In this document: positions 35,043-45,585 of the stretch, piece after piece
Position numbering within the stretch: position 1 is the stretch's first letter
Layout of the letters: every line of letters starts with the position of its first letter
Assembly (NCBI RefSeq): GCF_008122505.1
Contig: NZ_VSSB01000001.1
Coordinates: forward strand, 294,891-358,890
DNA length: 64,000 bases
DNA from: Agromyces mariniharenae
GTDB taxonomy: Bacteria; Actinomycetota; Actinomycetes; Actinomycetales; Microbacteriaceae
Direction: 5' to 3'
Notes under the pieces: model-generated
Seen by the model: the letters and a program-made list of their open reading frames with translations, nothing else
Told to the model about the DNA's origin: nothing
Databases searched by the model: none
Program-made: the position numbers and the translations under genes

Positions 35043-36536
35043 CTATTCCGCCGTGATCCACCGCAGCGGCACCTCGATCGTCACCTCGGTGCCGCGACCG
35101 ACGACCGTGTGCCAGTCGATCGTGCCGCCGAGCTCGCCCTGGATCAAGGTGCGCACGATCTGCGTGCCGAGGCCCTCGCCGACCTTGCCCTCGGGCAGGC
35201 CCGACCCGGTGTCGCGGACCTGCACGGTGAGCATGGTCGGCGAACGGTCGGCGATGATCTCCACGTCACCCTCCTGACCCGCGAGCCCGTGCTCGACCGC
35301 GTTCGTCACGAGCTCGGTGAGGGCGAGCGCGAGCGGGGTCGCGTACTCGCTCGGCAGCACGCCGAACGAGCCCGAGCGCTTCGGGTGCGCCGTCGTGTTG
35401 TGCGCCGAGGCGACCTCGGCGACGAGCAGCAGCGCCCGGTCGAACACCTGGTCGAAGTCGACGTTCTGCGTGAGTCCCTCGGAGAGCGTGTCGTGCACGA
35501 CCGCGATGGCGCCGACGCGGCGCATGGCCTGCGTGAGCGCGTCGCGCGCCTCGTCGGAGTGCGTGCGCCGTGCCTGGATGCGCAGGAGCGAGGCGACGGT
35601 CTGCAGGTTGTTCTTGACGCGGTGGTGGATCTCGCGGATCGTCGCGTCCTTCGTGATCAGCTCCTGCTCCTGGTGGCGGAGCTCGGTGACGTCGCGGCTC
35701 AGCACGATGGCGCCGACCCGCTCGCCGCGGCGGCGGATCGGGATCGCCCGGAGCGACACGGTCACGCCGCGCGACTCCACGTCGGTGCGCCACGGCGCAC
35801 GGCCGGTGACGACGAGCGGCAGCGACTCGTCGACGACGAGCTTTCCGCTGAGCAGGCGCGTGGTGACCTCGGCGAGCGACTCCCCCTCGAGTTCGTCGTC
35901 GAAGCCCATGCGGTTGAAGGCCGAGAGCGCGTTCGGGCTGGCGAACGTCGTGATGCCGTCGACGTCGAGGCGGATGAGGCCGTCGGAGGCGCGGGGCGCA
36001 CCGCGACGAGGCCCGGTGGGCGCACCCAGGTCGGGGAAGTCCCCCGACGCGATCATCTGGAAGAGCTCCTCGGCGCACTCGTTGAACGTGAGCTCCTGCC
36101 GGCTCGGCGTGCGCGTCGCCCCGAGGTTGGTGTGGCGGGTGATGACGGCGACCGGCTCGGGCGCGAGCTCGGTGCCGGTGGCCGAGAGCCGCCGCATCAC
36201 GGGCACGGCGCGCACGCGCGTGGGCATCTCCTCGTACCAGTCGGGCGCGGAGGAGTCGGCGATGGCGGCCGTCTCGAACGCCTGCGTGACGAGGTCGCGC
36301 CACTGCGACTTGATCGGCTGGCCGACGAAGTCCCGGTAGAACAGCGTCGCAGCGCTCGACGGCCGCGAGTGCGCGACCGCCACGAAGTCGTCGTCGCCCG
36401 ACGGCACCCACAGCACGATGTCGGCGAAGGCGAGGTCGGCGAGCAGCTGCAGGTCGCCGACGAGCATGTGCAGCCAGTCGACGTCGGCCTGACTGCTGCG
36501 GCCCTGGGCGAGGACGAGTTCACTGAGGGTCGACAC
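35043..36536 (-). CDS. pdtaS: Cytosolic sensor histidine kinase, PdtaS type
   Basis: A 497-residue soluble kinase. An N-terminal GAF-like domain (about 10-165) and a PAS domain (about 185-300, 'RLDVDGITTFASPNALSAF') precede a HisKA_2 dimerisation box 'REIHHRVKNNLQTVASLLR' near 315, with the phosphoacceptor His, and an ATPase domain ('LTELVTNAVEHG', 'DTGSGLPEG'). In mycobacteria PdtaS phosphorylates the antiterminator PdtaR and responds to metal and NO stress; PdtaR is not in this window. GTG 36536 is preceded by TACGCT (36543-36548), 6 bases away, so it can be transcribed alone, although the gap to the CpaE-like gene upstream is only 49 bases. Confidence 0.92.
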   Translation of the reverse strand: MSTLSELVLAQGRSSQADVDWLHMLVGDLQLLADLAFADIVLWVPSGDDDFVAVAHSRPSSAATLFYRDFVGQPIKSQWRDLVTQAFETAAIADSSAPDWYEEMPTRVRAVPVMRRLSATGTELAPEPVAVITRHTNLGATRTPSRQELTFNECAEELFQMIASGDFPDLGAPTGPRRGAPRASDGLIRLDVDGITTFASPNALSAFNRMGFDDELEGESLAEVTTRLLSGKLVVDESLPLVVTGRAPWRTDVESRGVTVSLRAIPIRRRGERVGAIVLSRDVTELRHQEQELITKDATIREIHHRVKNNLQTVASLLRIQARRTHSDEARDALTQAMRRVGAIAVVHDTLSEGLTQNVDFDQVFDRALLLVAEVASAHNTTAHPKRSGSFGVLPSEYATPLALALTELVTNAVEHGLAGQEGDVEIIADRSPTMLTVQVRDTGSGLPEGKVGEGLGTQIVRTLIQGELGGTIDWHTVVGRGTEVTIEVPLRWITAE

Positions 36537-36585
36537 AGACCCAGCGTAGTGCGTGCCTCCCGTGCGGCCTGCCGGGCGGAAACGC

Positions 36586-37833
36586 TCAGCTCGCGACGGG
36601 ACGACGGCCCGGGGCGAACCCGAATCCGCGACGCTTCACCGGCTCGGGCACGGGCACGAGGTGCTCGAGCGCGTACTCGCGGAGCGCGGTGCGCAGCGGG
36701 CTGCGTGGCGCCGCATCGCGCAGGGTGCGCGCGGTGAGGGTCGCGGCATCCGTCGCCCGACCGTCGTGCGGCAGCAGCGTGGCATCGCCGATGCCCGCGA
36801 ACCGGCGCAGCGTCTGGCGAACCTGCGCGTGGGCGTCGATGCCGAGGGCCGCCGACCGCACGCGGTTGACGATCACGTCGATGCGGTCGGGCTCGACCAC
36901 CTCGACGAGGTCGGCGTGGCCGCGCAGGAGGCGGGACAGGCCGACCGGATCGGCGAGCCCGACGGCAACCACCCGATCGGCGGCGGCGAGCGCGGCGAAC
37001 GTCGCGGCGTTCCGCCGTGGTGCGAACTGGTCGCTCGTGAGCTCCTCGTCGCGCTCGAGGCTGAAGCCCGTGTCGACGACGACGAACTCGCTCCGTGCGG
37101 CGATGGCCTGCAGGGCTGCGGTCACCCGGTCGTGCGCCAGCTCGGGCCAGCGGCTCGGCCCGACGAGTCCGGTGAACACGTCGAACGAGCCGCGCGGCGC
37201 CGAGTAGCGCTGGGCGATGCGCTCGAGCTCCGAGCGGTCGAGCGCATCGCCGCCCGCGAGCCGGCATGCGGATGCGAAGCCGGGCGCCTCGTCGAGCAGG
37301 CCGAGCGACGGCGCCACGGCACCGCCGTACGGATCGGCGTCGACCAGCGCGACCGAGTGACCCGCGGCCGCGATCTCGGCGGCGAGGTTCACGGCGATCG
37401 TGGTACGGCCCGGTGCGCCCGCCGGTCCCCACACCGCGACCAGCTCTCCGGTGCGGCGGGGGGCGCGCCGGGCGTCGCCGAGCCGCGAGGGCACCGGAAC
37501 CCCGCCGCTCACGAGCTCCTCGATGTCGCGCCAGGCCGCCGAGCGGTCGAGGACCTCGTGCAGTCCGAGCTGTGCGGCATGTGCGCGTTCCGCATCGTTC
37601 GCGGCCAGGGCGACGAGACGGATGCCGCGCTCGTCGCACGCGGCGAGCAGGTCGGCGCTCAGGCTCACGCGCGCCGCTCCGACCAGCACGACCTCGGGAG
37701 CGAGCACGTCGAGGCTCTCGACGAGGTCGCGCCAGCCCACGAGCCGGGCGACGACGGTGTGGCCGTGCTCGACGACGTCGGCCAGCAGGCGATCCTCCGT
37801 CGACGGGTCGAGGGCCAGCGCGAGCCGTGCCAT
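36586..37833 (-). CDS. CpaE/TadZ-like MinD-type ATPase
   Basis: A 415-residue protein with a receiver-like N-terminal domain (about 1-115) and a ParA/MinD ATPase domain (about 130-395). The deviant Walker A is 'GPAGAPGRTTIAVNLA': both the signature Lys and the usual Lys of GKT are absent (Arg instead), so ATP hydrolysis may be weak; 'VALVDADPYGG' and 'FVVVDTGF' are the switch/Walker B strands. Relatives position Tad pili or septum machinery. Its start overlaps the stop of the SAF-domain gene (ATGA). No CpaF, pilin or TadB/C gene is in the window. Confidence 0.8.
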   Translation of the reverse strand: MARLALALDPSTEDRLLADVVEHGHTVVARLVGWRDLVESLDVLAPEVVLVGAARVSLSADLLAACDERGIRLVALAANDAERAHAAQLGLHEVLDRSAAWRDIEELVSGGVPVPSRLGDARRAPRRTGELVAVWGPAGAPGRTTIAVNLAAEIAAAGHSVALVDADPYGGAVAPSLGLLDEAPGFASACRLAGGDALDRSELERIAQRYSAPRGSFDVFTGLVGPSRWPELAHDRVTAALQAIAARSEFVVVDTGFSLERDEELTSDQFAPRRNAATFAALAAADRVVAVGLADPVGLSRLLRGHADLVEVVEPDRIDVIVNRVRSAALGIDAHAQVRQTLRRFAGIGDATLLPHDGRATDAATLTARTLRDAAPRSPLRTALREYALEHLVPVPEPVKRRGFGFAPGRRPVAS

Positions 37834-38462
37834 CAGTCTCCGCTCGGCCGGGCGGGCACGAGGTCGATGGCGTCGCCCGCGGCGAGCGCCTCGAGCAGGG
37901 CGGCGACCTTCTCGCGCGGCACGAGGAGCTCGACGGCCGGACCGCCCGACTCGACCATGCCCTCCGGCTCGTGGATCGCGGCGATCTCGGCGGCCGCGAC
38001 GAGCACGGCGGGCGGCTCGTATGCGCCGCGTTCGATGAGCCGGGCCGACCAGACGTCGACGGTCGAGCCCGTGCCGAGCCCGCTCGGGAGTGCGCCGCGA
38101 CTCGGCACGACCACGGTGGCGAGCCCCGTGCGGTCGGCGTCGTCGACCGCGGTCGCCGGGACCAGTTCGCCCGACTCGACCGTCCTGACGACGACCAGGC
38201 CGTCGTCGGGCACGTCGCCCGGCGCGAGGTAGGCGTCGGCGAGCGGCCCGAGCCGCACCGATTCGACGGCGAGATCGTCGACCGTGACGCGGGTGCCCGG
38301 CACGACGGTGTCGCGTACCGCGTACACGTCGATCGAGTCGTCGAGCCCGGTCACGAGCGCCCAGACGCCCGTGGTCGACGCCGCCACGAGCACCACGCCG
38401 ATGACGAGACGCGGGTCGAGCCGGAGCGCGCCGCGCTCCGAGCGTTCCGGTCGACGGGGCAT
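37833..38462 (-). CDS. SAF-domain protein, CpaB-like
   Basis: A 209-residue protein with one N-terminal membrane anchor (about 18-40) and a SAF domain starting at 'DVYAVRDTVVPGTRVTVDDLAV' (split by its turn, about 46-67), the pattern of CpaB/FlgA periplasmic pilus or flagellar assembly factors. The rest is outside the membrane and ends 'ALAAGDAIDLVPAR'. It is half the usual CpaB length, lacking the second domain. ATG 38462 has GGAAGGA upstream. It forms a two-gene unit with the CpaE-like ATPase. The assembly it serves is unknown. Confidence 0.75.
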   Translation of the reverse strand: MPRRPERSERGALRLDPRLVIGVVLVAASTTGVWALVTGLDDSIDVYAVRDTVVPGTRVTVDDLAVESVRLGPLADAYLAPGDVPDDGLVVVRTVESGELVPATAVDDADRTGLATVVVPSRGALPSGLGTGSTVDVWSARLIERGAYEPPAVLVAAAEIAAIHEPEGMVESGGPAVELLVPREKVAALLEALAAGDAIDLVPARPSGD

Positions 38463-38533
38463 CGGGATCCTTCCGGTCGGGGCGCTCCGGCGCCGGGATC
38501 ATCGTGGCGCGAATCCGTGAGGACGCCGCGAAG

Positions 38534-38542
38534 TTATCCACA
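38534..38542 (+). promoter_or_regulatory. Perfect DnaA box
   Basis: TTATCCACA, the strict DnaA box, lies in the 119-base divergent region between the CpaB-like gene and the HTH gene, about 30 bases upstream of the latter's -10 (GATACT, 38570-38575). It is alone, so it is not an origin; it could be a DnaA-controlled promoter or a titration site. Confidence 0.4.
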
Positions 38543-38581
38543 CCGGCGTCCGCCCGAGGGCGCCGGGTCGATACTTGATGC

Positions 38582-38875
38582 ATGACCGCTCCAGGTTCGG
38601 GCGACCAGATCGGCCGGTTCCTCACCGTCGCCGACGCGGCCGAGATCCTCGCCGTCGACGTCGCGGCCGTCGACGAGCTGATCCGATCCGGCGAGCTCCC
38701 GGCCATCCGCGTGGGCAGTTCGGGTCCATGGCGCATCGAGCGCACGCAGCTCGAGGTGTGGATCGAGGAGCAGTACGAGCTCACGCGCCGGCACTCCGCG
38801 TGGCAGCAGGGCGAGTTCGCGAACATCGTCGAGCTCTCCGGGGCGCGCACCGCCCGGCTGCGTCCGGTCGACTAG
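38582..38875 (+). CDS. Excisionase-like helix-turn-helix protein
   Basis: A 97-residue protein with a MerR/excisionase-type helix-turn-helix: 'FLTVADAAEILAVDVAAVDELIRSGELPAIRV' (broken by the turn, about 13-44) followed by 'WRIERTQLEVWIEE'. Such proteins in chromosomes of Microbacteriaceae are usually stand-alone regulators rather than phage excisionases; no integrase is nearby. A GATACT -10 (38570-38575) lies 6 bases before ATG 38582, so the mRNA is probably leaderless, and a perfect DnaA box sits upstream. The divergent CpaB/CpaE-like pair is its likeliest target. Confidence 0.78.
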   Translation: MTAPGSGDQIGRFLTVADAAEILAVDVAAVDELIRSGELPAIRVGSSGPWRIERTQLEVWIEEQYELTRRHSAWQQGEFANIVELSGARTARLRPVD

Positions 38876-38929
38876 GGCGCGTCCCGCGATGATGCCGCTG
38901 CGGCCGGATTCGCGATAGCCTCCCCGACT

Positions 38930-39661
38930 ATGGACATGCTGAGGGGGGAGCAGATCGCCGCGGCCGACCTGACCGACTGGCGCAAGCTGGCCCAGGGACT
39001 GCATGCCCGGTACGTGGTCGACGACTTCGGCACCGGCGCACGGTTCGTCGTCGCGGTGGGTGAGGCGGGCGACGCGCTCGGCCACCATCCGCGCGTGTCG
39101 ATCGGCACGGGCCACGTCGACCTCGAGTTGGTCAGCGACGATGCCATCTACCGCGACGACGAGGGCACCGAACACGTCGTCGAATGGGTGACCCAGCAGG
39201 ACGTCGACCTCGCGCGGCGGATCACCGAGATCGCCGCGGACCACCGGCTCACCGCCGACCCGGCCTCGGTCAGCGAGATCGAGCTCGGGCTCGACACGAC
39301 CCGCTCCGCGACCATCGCACCGGTGTGGGCCGCCCTGCTGACCGGGAGCGCCGCATCCCAGGGCCGAGGGTCCCCCAGCGACGAGATCCGGGACGCCACC
39401 CGACGGGTGCCGAACCTGTGGTTCGGGGACGCCGACCAGCCCGGCGCCCCGAGTCGGCGGTTCCACGTCGAGGTCTACGTGGCGGCCGAGGTGGCCGAGC
39501 AACGGATCGCCGCCGCCCTCGCCGCGGGTGGGACCCTGGTCGACGACAGCGACTCGCCCGGGCTCACCGTGATCGCCGACCAGGACGGCAACACGGGAGT
39601 CGTCTGCGTCGACGTGTCCGCCGCGAAGGATCGATCCCCCGACCGGCCTGACACGCCCTAG
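38930..39661 (+). CDS. Pterin-4a-carbinolamine dehydratase fused to a glyoxalase-like domain
   Basis: A 243-residue fusion. Residues about 10-105 are a pterin-4a-carbinolamine dehydratase domain: 'LGHHPRVSI' supplies the paired His of the family, followed by 'VDLEL' and 'VTQQDVDLARRI'. Residues about 145-232 are a VOC/glyoxalase half-barrel ('RFHVEVYVAAEVAEQRI', 'GLTVIADQDGN'). The dehydratase recycles tetrahydropterin cofactors or acts as a dimerisation partner; no aromatic amino acid hydroxylase is in view. TAGCCT (38916-38921) lies 8 bases before ATG 38930. Its TAG stop interlocks with that of the convergent gene in CTAG. Confidence 0.8.
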   Translation: MDMLRGEQIAAADLTDWRKLAQGLHARYVVDDFGTGARFVVAVGEAGDALGHHPRVSIGTGHVDLELVSDDAIYRDDEGTEHVVEWVTQQDVDLARRITEIAADHRLTADPASVSEIELGLDTTRSATIAPVWAALLTGSAASQGRGSPSDEIRDATRRVPNLWFGDADQPGAPSRRFHVEVYVAAEVAEQRIAAALAAGGTLVDDSDSPGLTVIADQDGNTGVVCVDVSAAKDRSPDRPDTP

Positions 39662-40254
39662 TCGAACGCGACGAGCACGATCCGGCCGATCGGCACGATG
39701 CGGATACCGCGGACATCGCGGTCCCGTCGTGCGGTTCCCGGTTCGTGCACCGCGAGGTCGAGGTGATCCCGCGCGACGCGATCGATCGTGCCGTGCACGC
39801 GGCCGTCCTTGGTCGTGAGGTGGATCGGCGTGCGACGACGGCACAGGTCGCGCAGCACGAACGGCAGCCCGATGCGCTCGGAGAGGCGGCCCGACCCCTG
39901 GGTTCCGGGCTCCAGGCTCGGCCCGACCTGCGAGCGCGACGGGAGCACCGCGGCGATCGCGCCCAACGGGACGAGGCACTGCCCGGGGCCGCGGCCGGAC
40001 TCGGCGACGGTCGCGCTCATCCAGTCGCGGCCGAACGCGAGCGGTCGGACCTGGAGCTCCGTTCCGCCCATGAGCTCCACGCGGACCGCGATCGACCCCC
40101 CGTCGCCCGCGCGCGAGAGGGCGATCAGCCGGTCGCGGAGCGTCAGGCGCGCGAGCCGCAGGCGTTCCTCCTCGAGCGCGAGCGCCCGCTCCTCGTCGCG
40201 CTGCTCCTGGTCGAGCTGGGACTCGAGATCGTCGAACAGCAGGTCCCAGCGCAT
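39658..40254 (-). CDS. Actinobacterial hypothetical protein with N-terminal coiled coil
   Basis: A 198-residue soluble protein. Residues about 5-45 are rich in Glu, Arg and Leu (charged coiled coil, 'LDQEQRDEERALALEEERL'), and the rest is beta-rich, ending in 'RIVPIGRIVLVAFD', with 'HGTIDRVARDHLDLAVH' recalling small SH3/Sm-like barrels. I cannot name a function. ATG 40254 has TAACGT (40261-40266, minus) 6 bases away, another leaderless candidate. It is divergent from the Rv3235-like gene and convergent with the pterin dehydratase fusion. Confidence 0.65.
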   Translation of the reverse strand: MRWDLLFDDLESQLDQEQRDEERALALEEERLRLARLTLRDRLIALSRAGDGGSIAVRVELMGGTELQVRPLAFGRDWMSATVAESGRGPGQCLVPLGAIAAVLPSRSQVGPSLEPGTQGSGRLSERIGLPFVLRDLCRRRTPIHLTTKDGRVHGTIDRVARDHLDLAVHEPGTARRDRDVRGIRIVPIGRIVLVAFD

Positions 40255-40315
40255 GCACGAACGTTACCCCGCAGGACCCGCGCAGCCCTCGATTCTCCAC
40301 AGTCCGGGAATTTCC

Positions 40316-40345
40316 TTGACACGCCTCGGGGCCGCTCAATACGGT
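40316..40345 (+). promoter_or_regulatory. Strong promoter of the Rv3235-like gene
   Basis: A perfect TTGACA (40316-40321) is followed after 18 bases by TACGGT (40340-40345), or after 17 by ATACGG. Transcription would begin near 40352, giving a 78-base leader that contains the palindrome at 40363-40384. This is the best match to a housekeeping promoter in the window. Confidence 0.7.
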
Positions 40346-40362
40346 TCACTCAAGGATCCCTC

Positions 40363-40384
40363 ATCACCCCCGATCGGGGGTGAT
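40363..40384 (+). promoter_or_regulatory. 22-bp perfect palindrome in the leader of the Rv3235-like gene
   Basis: ATCACCCCC, then GATC, then GGGGGTGAT: every base pairs. It begins about 11 bases after the expected transcription start, where a bound dimer would block elongation; in RNA it would fold as a 9-bp hairpin with a GATC loop. Confidence 0.55.
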
Positions 40385-40429
40385 CCTGCCGCCGGTCGAG
40401 AGGCCGCGGCCACCCCTCATGGAGCCGAG

Positions 40430-40876
40430 ATGACCGCACGCCCTGCCGCCGGCCACGCCCTGGCGCGAGGTCCTGCCCGCCAGTTCCTCGACGATGACGA
40501 CGAGTACTTCGGTCGTCAGCCCGCTCGCCGCAGAGACCTCCCCGATCCCGAGCAACTGCTCCGCAACCTCACGCACTGCGTCATCGAGGTGCTCGCCGGG
40601 GCGCGCGACCTCGAGCAGCTCGCGCGCTGGGTGACCGACGATGTCTACCGCAACCTGTCGAAGCGCGTCGTCCTCGCCGCCCGCGCACGACGTGTGAAAG
40701 GGCAGGCGCCGCAGCGCCCGGCGTTCACGGTCGGCCGGGTGCGCACCTGCGAACCGGTCGACGGCGTGGTCGAGGCCGTCGTGATGGTGCACCAGCGGGC
40801 TCGCTCACGCGCGGTCGCGATCCGACTCGAGGGCCTCGACCAGCGCTGGCGCGCCAGCGCCATCAGCGTGCTGTAA
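40430..40876 (+). CDS. Rv3235-family protein (DUF6459)
   Basis: A 148-residue actinobacterial protein of unknown function. The N-terminal 45 residues are disordered and rich in Arg/Pro; the core (about 48-148) starts 'LLRNLTHCVIEVLAGARDLEQLARWVTDDVY' and ends in a beta strand with a conserved Trp, 'RWRASAISVL', resembling SecA-adjacent Rv3235-type proteins with a SnoaL-like or regulatory fold. ATG 40430 has GGAG 5 bases upstream. It is convergent with secA, as related genes are in many actinobacteria. Its promoter is unusually strong and palindromic, so levels appear regulated. Confidence 0.7.
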   Translation: MTARPAAGHALARGPARQFLDDDDEYFGRQPARRRDLPDPEQLLRNLTHCVIEVLAGARDLEQLARWVTDDVYRNLSKRVVLAARARRVKGQAPQRPAFTVGRVRTCEPVDGVVEAVVMVHQRARSRAVAIRLEGLDQRWRASAISVL

Positions 40877-40920
40877 CGGTCCTCGTCGCACGCCGCGTGC
40901 CTTCCCGTGCAACGACGGAT

Positions 40921-40950
40921 GCGCCGCGCCCCGTGATCGGGGCGCGGCGC
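40921..40950. terminator. Bidirectional terminator, Rv3235-like gene / secA
   Basis: GCGCCGCGCCCCG (40921-40933) pairs perfectly with its complement (40938-40950) over a TGAT loop, a 13-bp all-GC stem, followed on the plus strand by GTCGGTTTCG. It sits between two convergent genes. Confidence 0.75.
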
Positions 40951-40963
40951 GTCGGTTTCGAGC

Positions 40964-43756
<2,793 letters not shown>

Positions 43757-43896
43757 GAATTGTCTCCTGTAGTCGTCGGGCGTCGTGTTCCTCGTTCGGA
43801 ACCGCAGGGCACGCCCGTCACCGCCGTGCAGACGGTCATCATAGCCATGCTAGCGGGCTGGAGGCTGGGTGCCGACGGGGAGCCCGCTGCATGGAG

Positions 43897-43937
43897 CGCG
43901 GGCCGGAGGCGAGCCCTCGGCTCGCGTCCGGCCCGCG
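43897..43937 (-). terminator. hpf terminator-like hairpin
   Basis: An 18-base arm at 43897-43914 pairs with 43920-43937, with a single G-G type mismatch and a 5-base loop. It begins 13 bases after the hpf stop on the minus strand. There is no T tract, so it may work as an I-shaped terminator or protect the mRNA end. Confidence 0.65.
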
Positions 43938-43950
43938 ACGGCGCCCGGTG

Positions 43951-44652
43951 TCAGGCCGTGGCGCGCTCGTACTCGTCGACGGATGCGTCGGACGTGGCAT
44001 CCGCTCGGTCATCGAGGCCGATCAGGCCGTAGTCCCAGCCCTTGCGGCGGTAGACGACGCTGGGCCGGCCCGACTCGGAGTCGACGAAGAGGTAGAAGTC
44101 GTGGCCGACGAGCTCCATGAAGTAGAGCGCGTCGTCGACGGTCATGGGGGTGGACGCGAAGACCTTGCGGCGGATGACCACCGGGCAGTAGACGTCGTCC
44201 TCCTCGGTCGCCTGGGGCTGTTCCTCGACGACCGGAATGCTGCCCGTGCGCACCTGTTCGAGCACCTCGGGCGCTGCAGCCTGCACGCCGACCTCGGCGA
44301 AGCCGATGTCGGTCGCCTCGCGGAGCGAGGTGGGCCGGCGCTGGCCGCGGTGGACCTTGCGGCGGTCCTTCGCGCGGCGGATGCGTTCGAGCAGTCGGCC
44401 GAGGGCGACGTCGAACGCGGCGTACTTGTCGGAACCGTCGGCTTCCGCCCGCACGACGGGCCCCTTGCCGACCAGGGTGAGCTCGACGCGGTCGAGCCCG
44501 GTGTTGCCGTTCTTCTCGTTGTGACGACTCAGCTTGACGTCGAGGGAGATCGCCCGTTCGGCGAGATGGGTCACCTTCTCGGCCTTCTCCGCTGCATATG
44601 AGCGGAAGCGATCGGTGATTCCCAGGTTTCGTCCAACGATGTTCAGTTCCAT
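43951..44652 (-). CDS. hpf: Ribosome hibernation-promoting factor, long form
   Basis: Dimerises and silences 70S ribosomes in stationary phase or stress. The N-terminal S30AE domain (about 1-105) starts 'MELNIVGRNLGITDRFRSY'; an acidic linker follows ('VEEQPQATEEDD'); the C-terminal dimerisation domain (about 170-225) includes 'TPMTVDDALYFMELVGHDFYLF' in two parts. At 233 residues it is the long actinobacterial type. ATG 44652 has a GGAGG ribosome site 5 bases upstream. It follows comF by 23 bases, so they are probably cotranscribed. Confidence 0.95.
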   Translation of the reverse strand: MELNIVGRNLGITDRFRSYAAEKAEKVTHLAERAISLDVKLSRHNEKNGNTGLDRVELTLVGKGPVVRAEADGSDKYAAFDVALGRLLERIRRAKDRRKVHRGQRRPTSLREATDIGFAEVGVQAAAPEVLEQVRTGSIPVVEEQPQATEEDDVYCPVVIRRKVFASTPMTVDDALYFMELVGHDFYLFVDSESGRPSVVYRRKGWDYGLIGLDDRADATSDASVDEYERATA

Positions 44653-44675
44653 GACGACCTCCATCCACCGGCGTG

Positions 44676-45467
44676 TCACCCGGATCTGAAGGGTGGATCG
44701 ACCACGCCTGTCCTGCCACCGTAGTCTGCCGCGCTCGGGATGTCACGGGGTGTCTCCTGAGAAGCGGCCAAGCGTCCCGCACGACGCAGCGGGGTCTGCG
44801 CGAGCACCGCCGCGGCCGCCACGGATCCCCCTGCCGCGGTCACCGCGCGGGCCGTCTCGGCGAGCGTCGAACCCGTCGTGAGGATGTCGTCGACGAGCAG
44901 GAAGCGCCGCCCGCGGAGGTCGGCGGGGGCGGCCAGCGCGCCGTCCGCGTTGAGCCGGCGTGCGTCCGCGCCGAGCCCGGCCTGGTCGTCACGGGCCCGG
45001 GCGGGCCGCAGCACGCGTGATGATCGGATGCCGCGGCGGGCGAGCAGCGCCTCCACGGGCGCGTACCCGCGCCGCCGCATCGCGGCCCGGGTCGACGGCA
45101 CGGTGCAGACCTCGATCGAGCCGGCGGGCAGGCCGTCGAGCGCGGCGCAGATCGACGCGGCGAGGGCGGTGGCCAGCGGCGCCGCGGCATCCGTTCGCGC
45201 CCCGTCCTTGTACGCGCCGATCACGCGGGCGGCGACCTCCGCGTAGTCGAGGGCCGCCCAGGCCGAGACGGCATCGCGGTGCACGAGACGCGGCGCAGGG
45301 CGCAGGGCGGCGACGCACGCCGGGCACACCGAGCGGTCGGGTTCGCCGCATCCCGCGCATGCGACCGGCACGAGCAGGGCGAGCGCGTCGAGCGCCGAAC
45401 GGCGGATCGTCGCGAACGGGGACCGGGCGCCGGTGACGACGCGGCCGGGCGCAGCATCCGAGGGCAT
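44676..45467 (-). CDS. comF: ComF-family phosphoribosyltransferase-like protein
   Basis: A 263-residue protein with an N-terminal zinc ribbon (CxxC pairs in 'CAGCGEPDRSVCPAC', about 37-51) and a type I phosphoribosyltransferase domain with PRPP loop 'FLLVDDILTTGSTLAE' near 190. In Bacillus and Haemophilus ComF is required for DNA uptake; in actinobacteria its role is untested, though it is interesting beside the repeated 11-mer described in the findings. 'RRRGYAPVEALL' is the family motif. It lies between lpqB and hpf with hpf 23 bases downstream. Its promoter is not evident. Confidence 0.88.
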   Translation of the reverse strand: MPSDAAPGRVVTGARSPFATIRRSALDALALLVPVACAGCGEPDRSVCPACVAALRPAPRLVHRDAVSAWAALDYAEVAARVIGAYKDGARTDAAAPLATALAASICAALDGLPAGSIEVCTVPSTRAAMRRRGYAPVEALLARRGIRSSRVLRPARARDDQAGLGADARRLNADGALAAPADLRGRRFLLVDDILTTGSTLAETARAVTAAGGSVAAAAVLAQTPLRRAGRLAASQETPRDIPSAADYGGRTGVVDPPFRSG

Positions 45468-45564
45468 GCCCCAGTCTCGCCGCCGTGGTCGGGCCGCGCG
45501 GAAGCACCGGACCCCGCTGAATCCGACCGCCCGGCGTTCCGCTGATGTGGAGGACGGGTCGCCG

Positions 45565-45585
45565 TGACGCCGACGCGCGGCGTCA
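45565..45585 (-). terminator. Hairpin at the end of the mtrAB-lpqB operon
   Basis: TGACGCCG (45565-45572) pairs with CGGCGTCA (45578-45585) over a 5-base loop; the right arm includes the lpqB stop codon. It would be the terminator or 3' protecting structure of the mtrA-mtrB-lpqB transcript. Confidence 0.45.

Noticed and set aside
38582..38875. Phage excisionase
   Set aside because: The helix-turn-helix resembles excisionases, but there is no integrase, attachment repeat or change of base composition around it.
44676..45467. ComF as proof of natural competence
   Set aside because: Phosphoribosyltransferase-like ComF proteins are present in many bacteria not known to be competent; no comEA/comEC gene is in the window.
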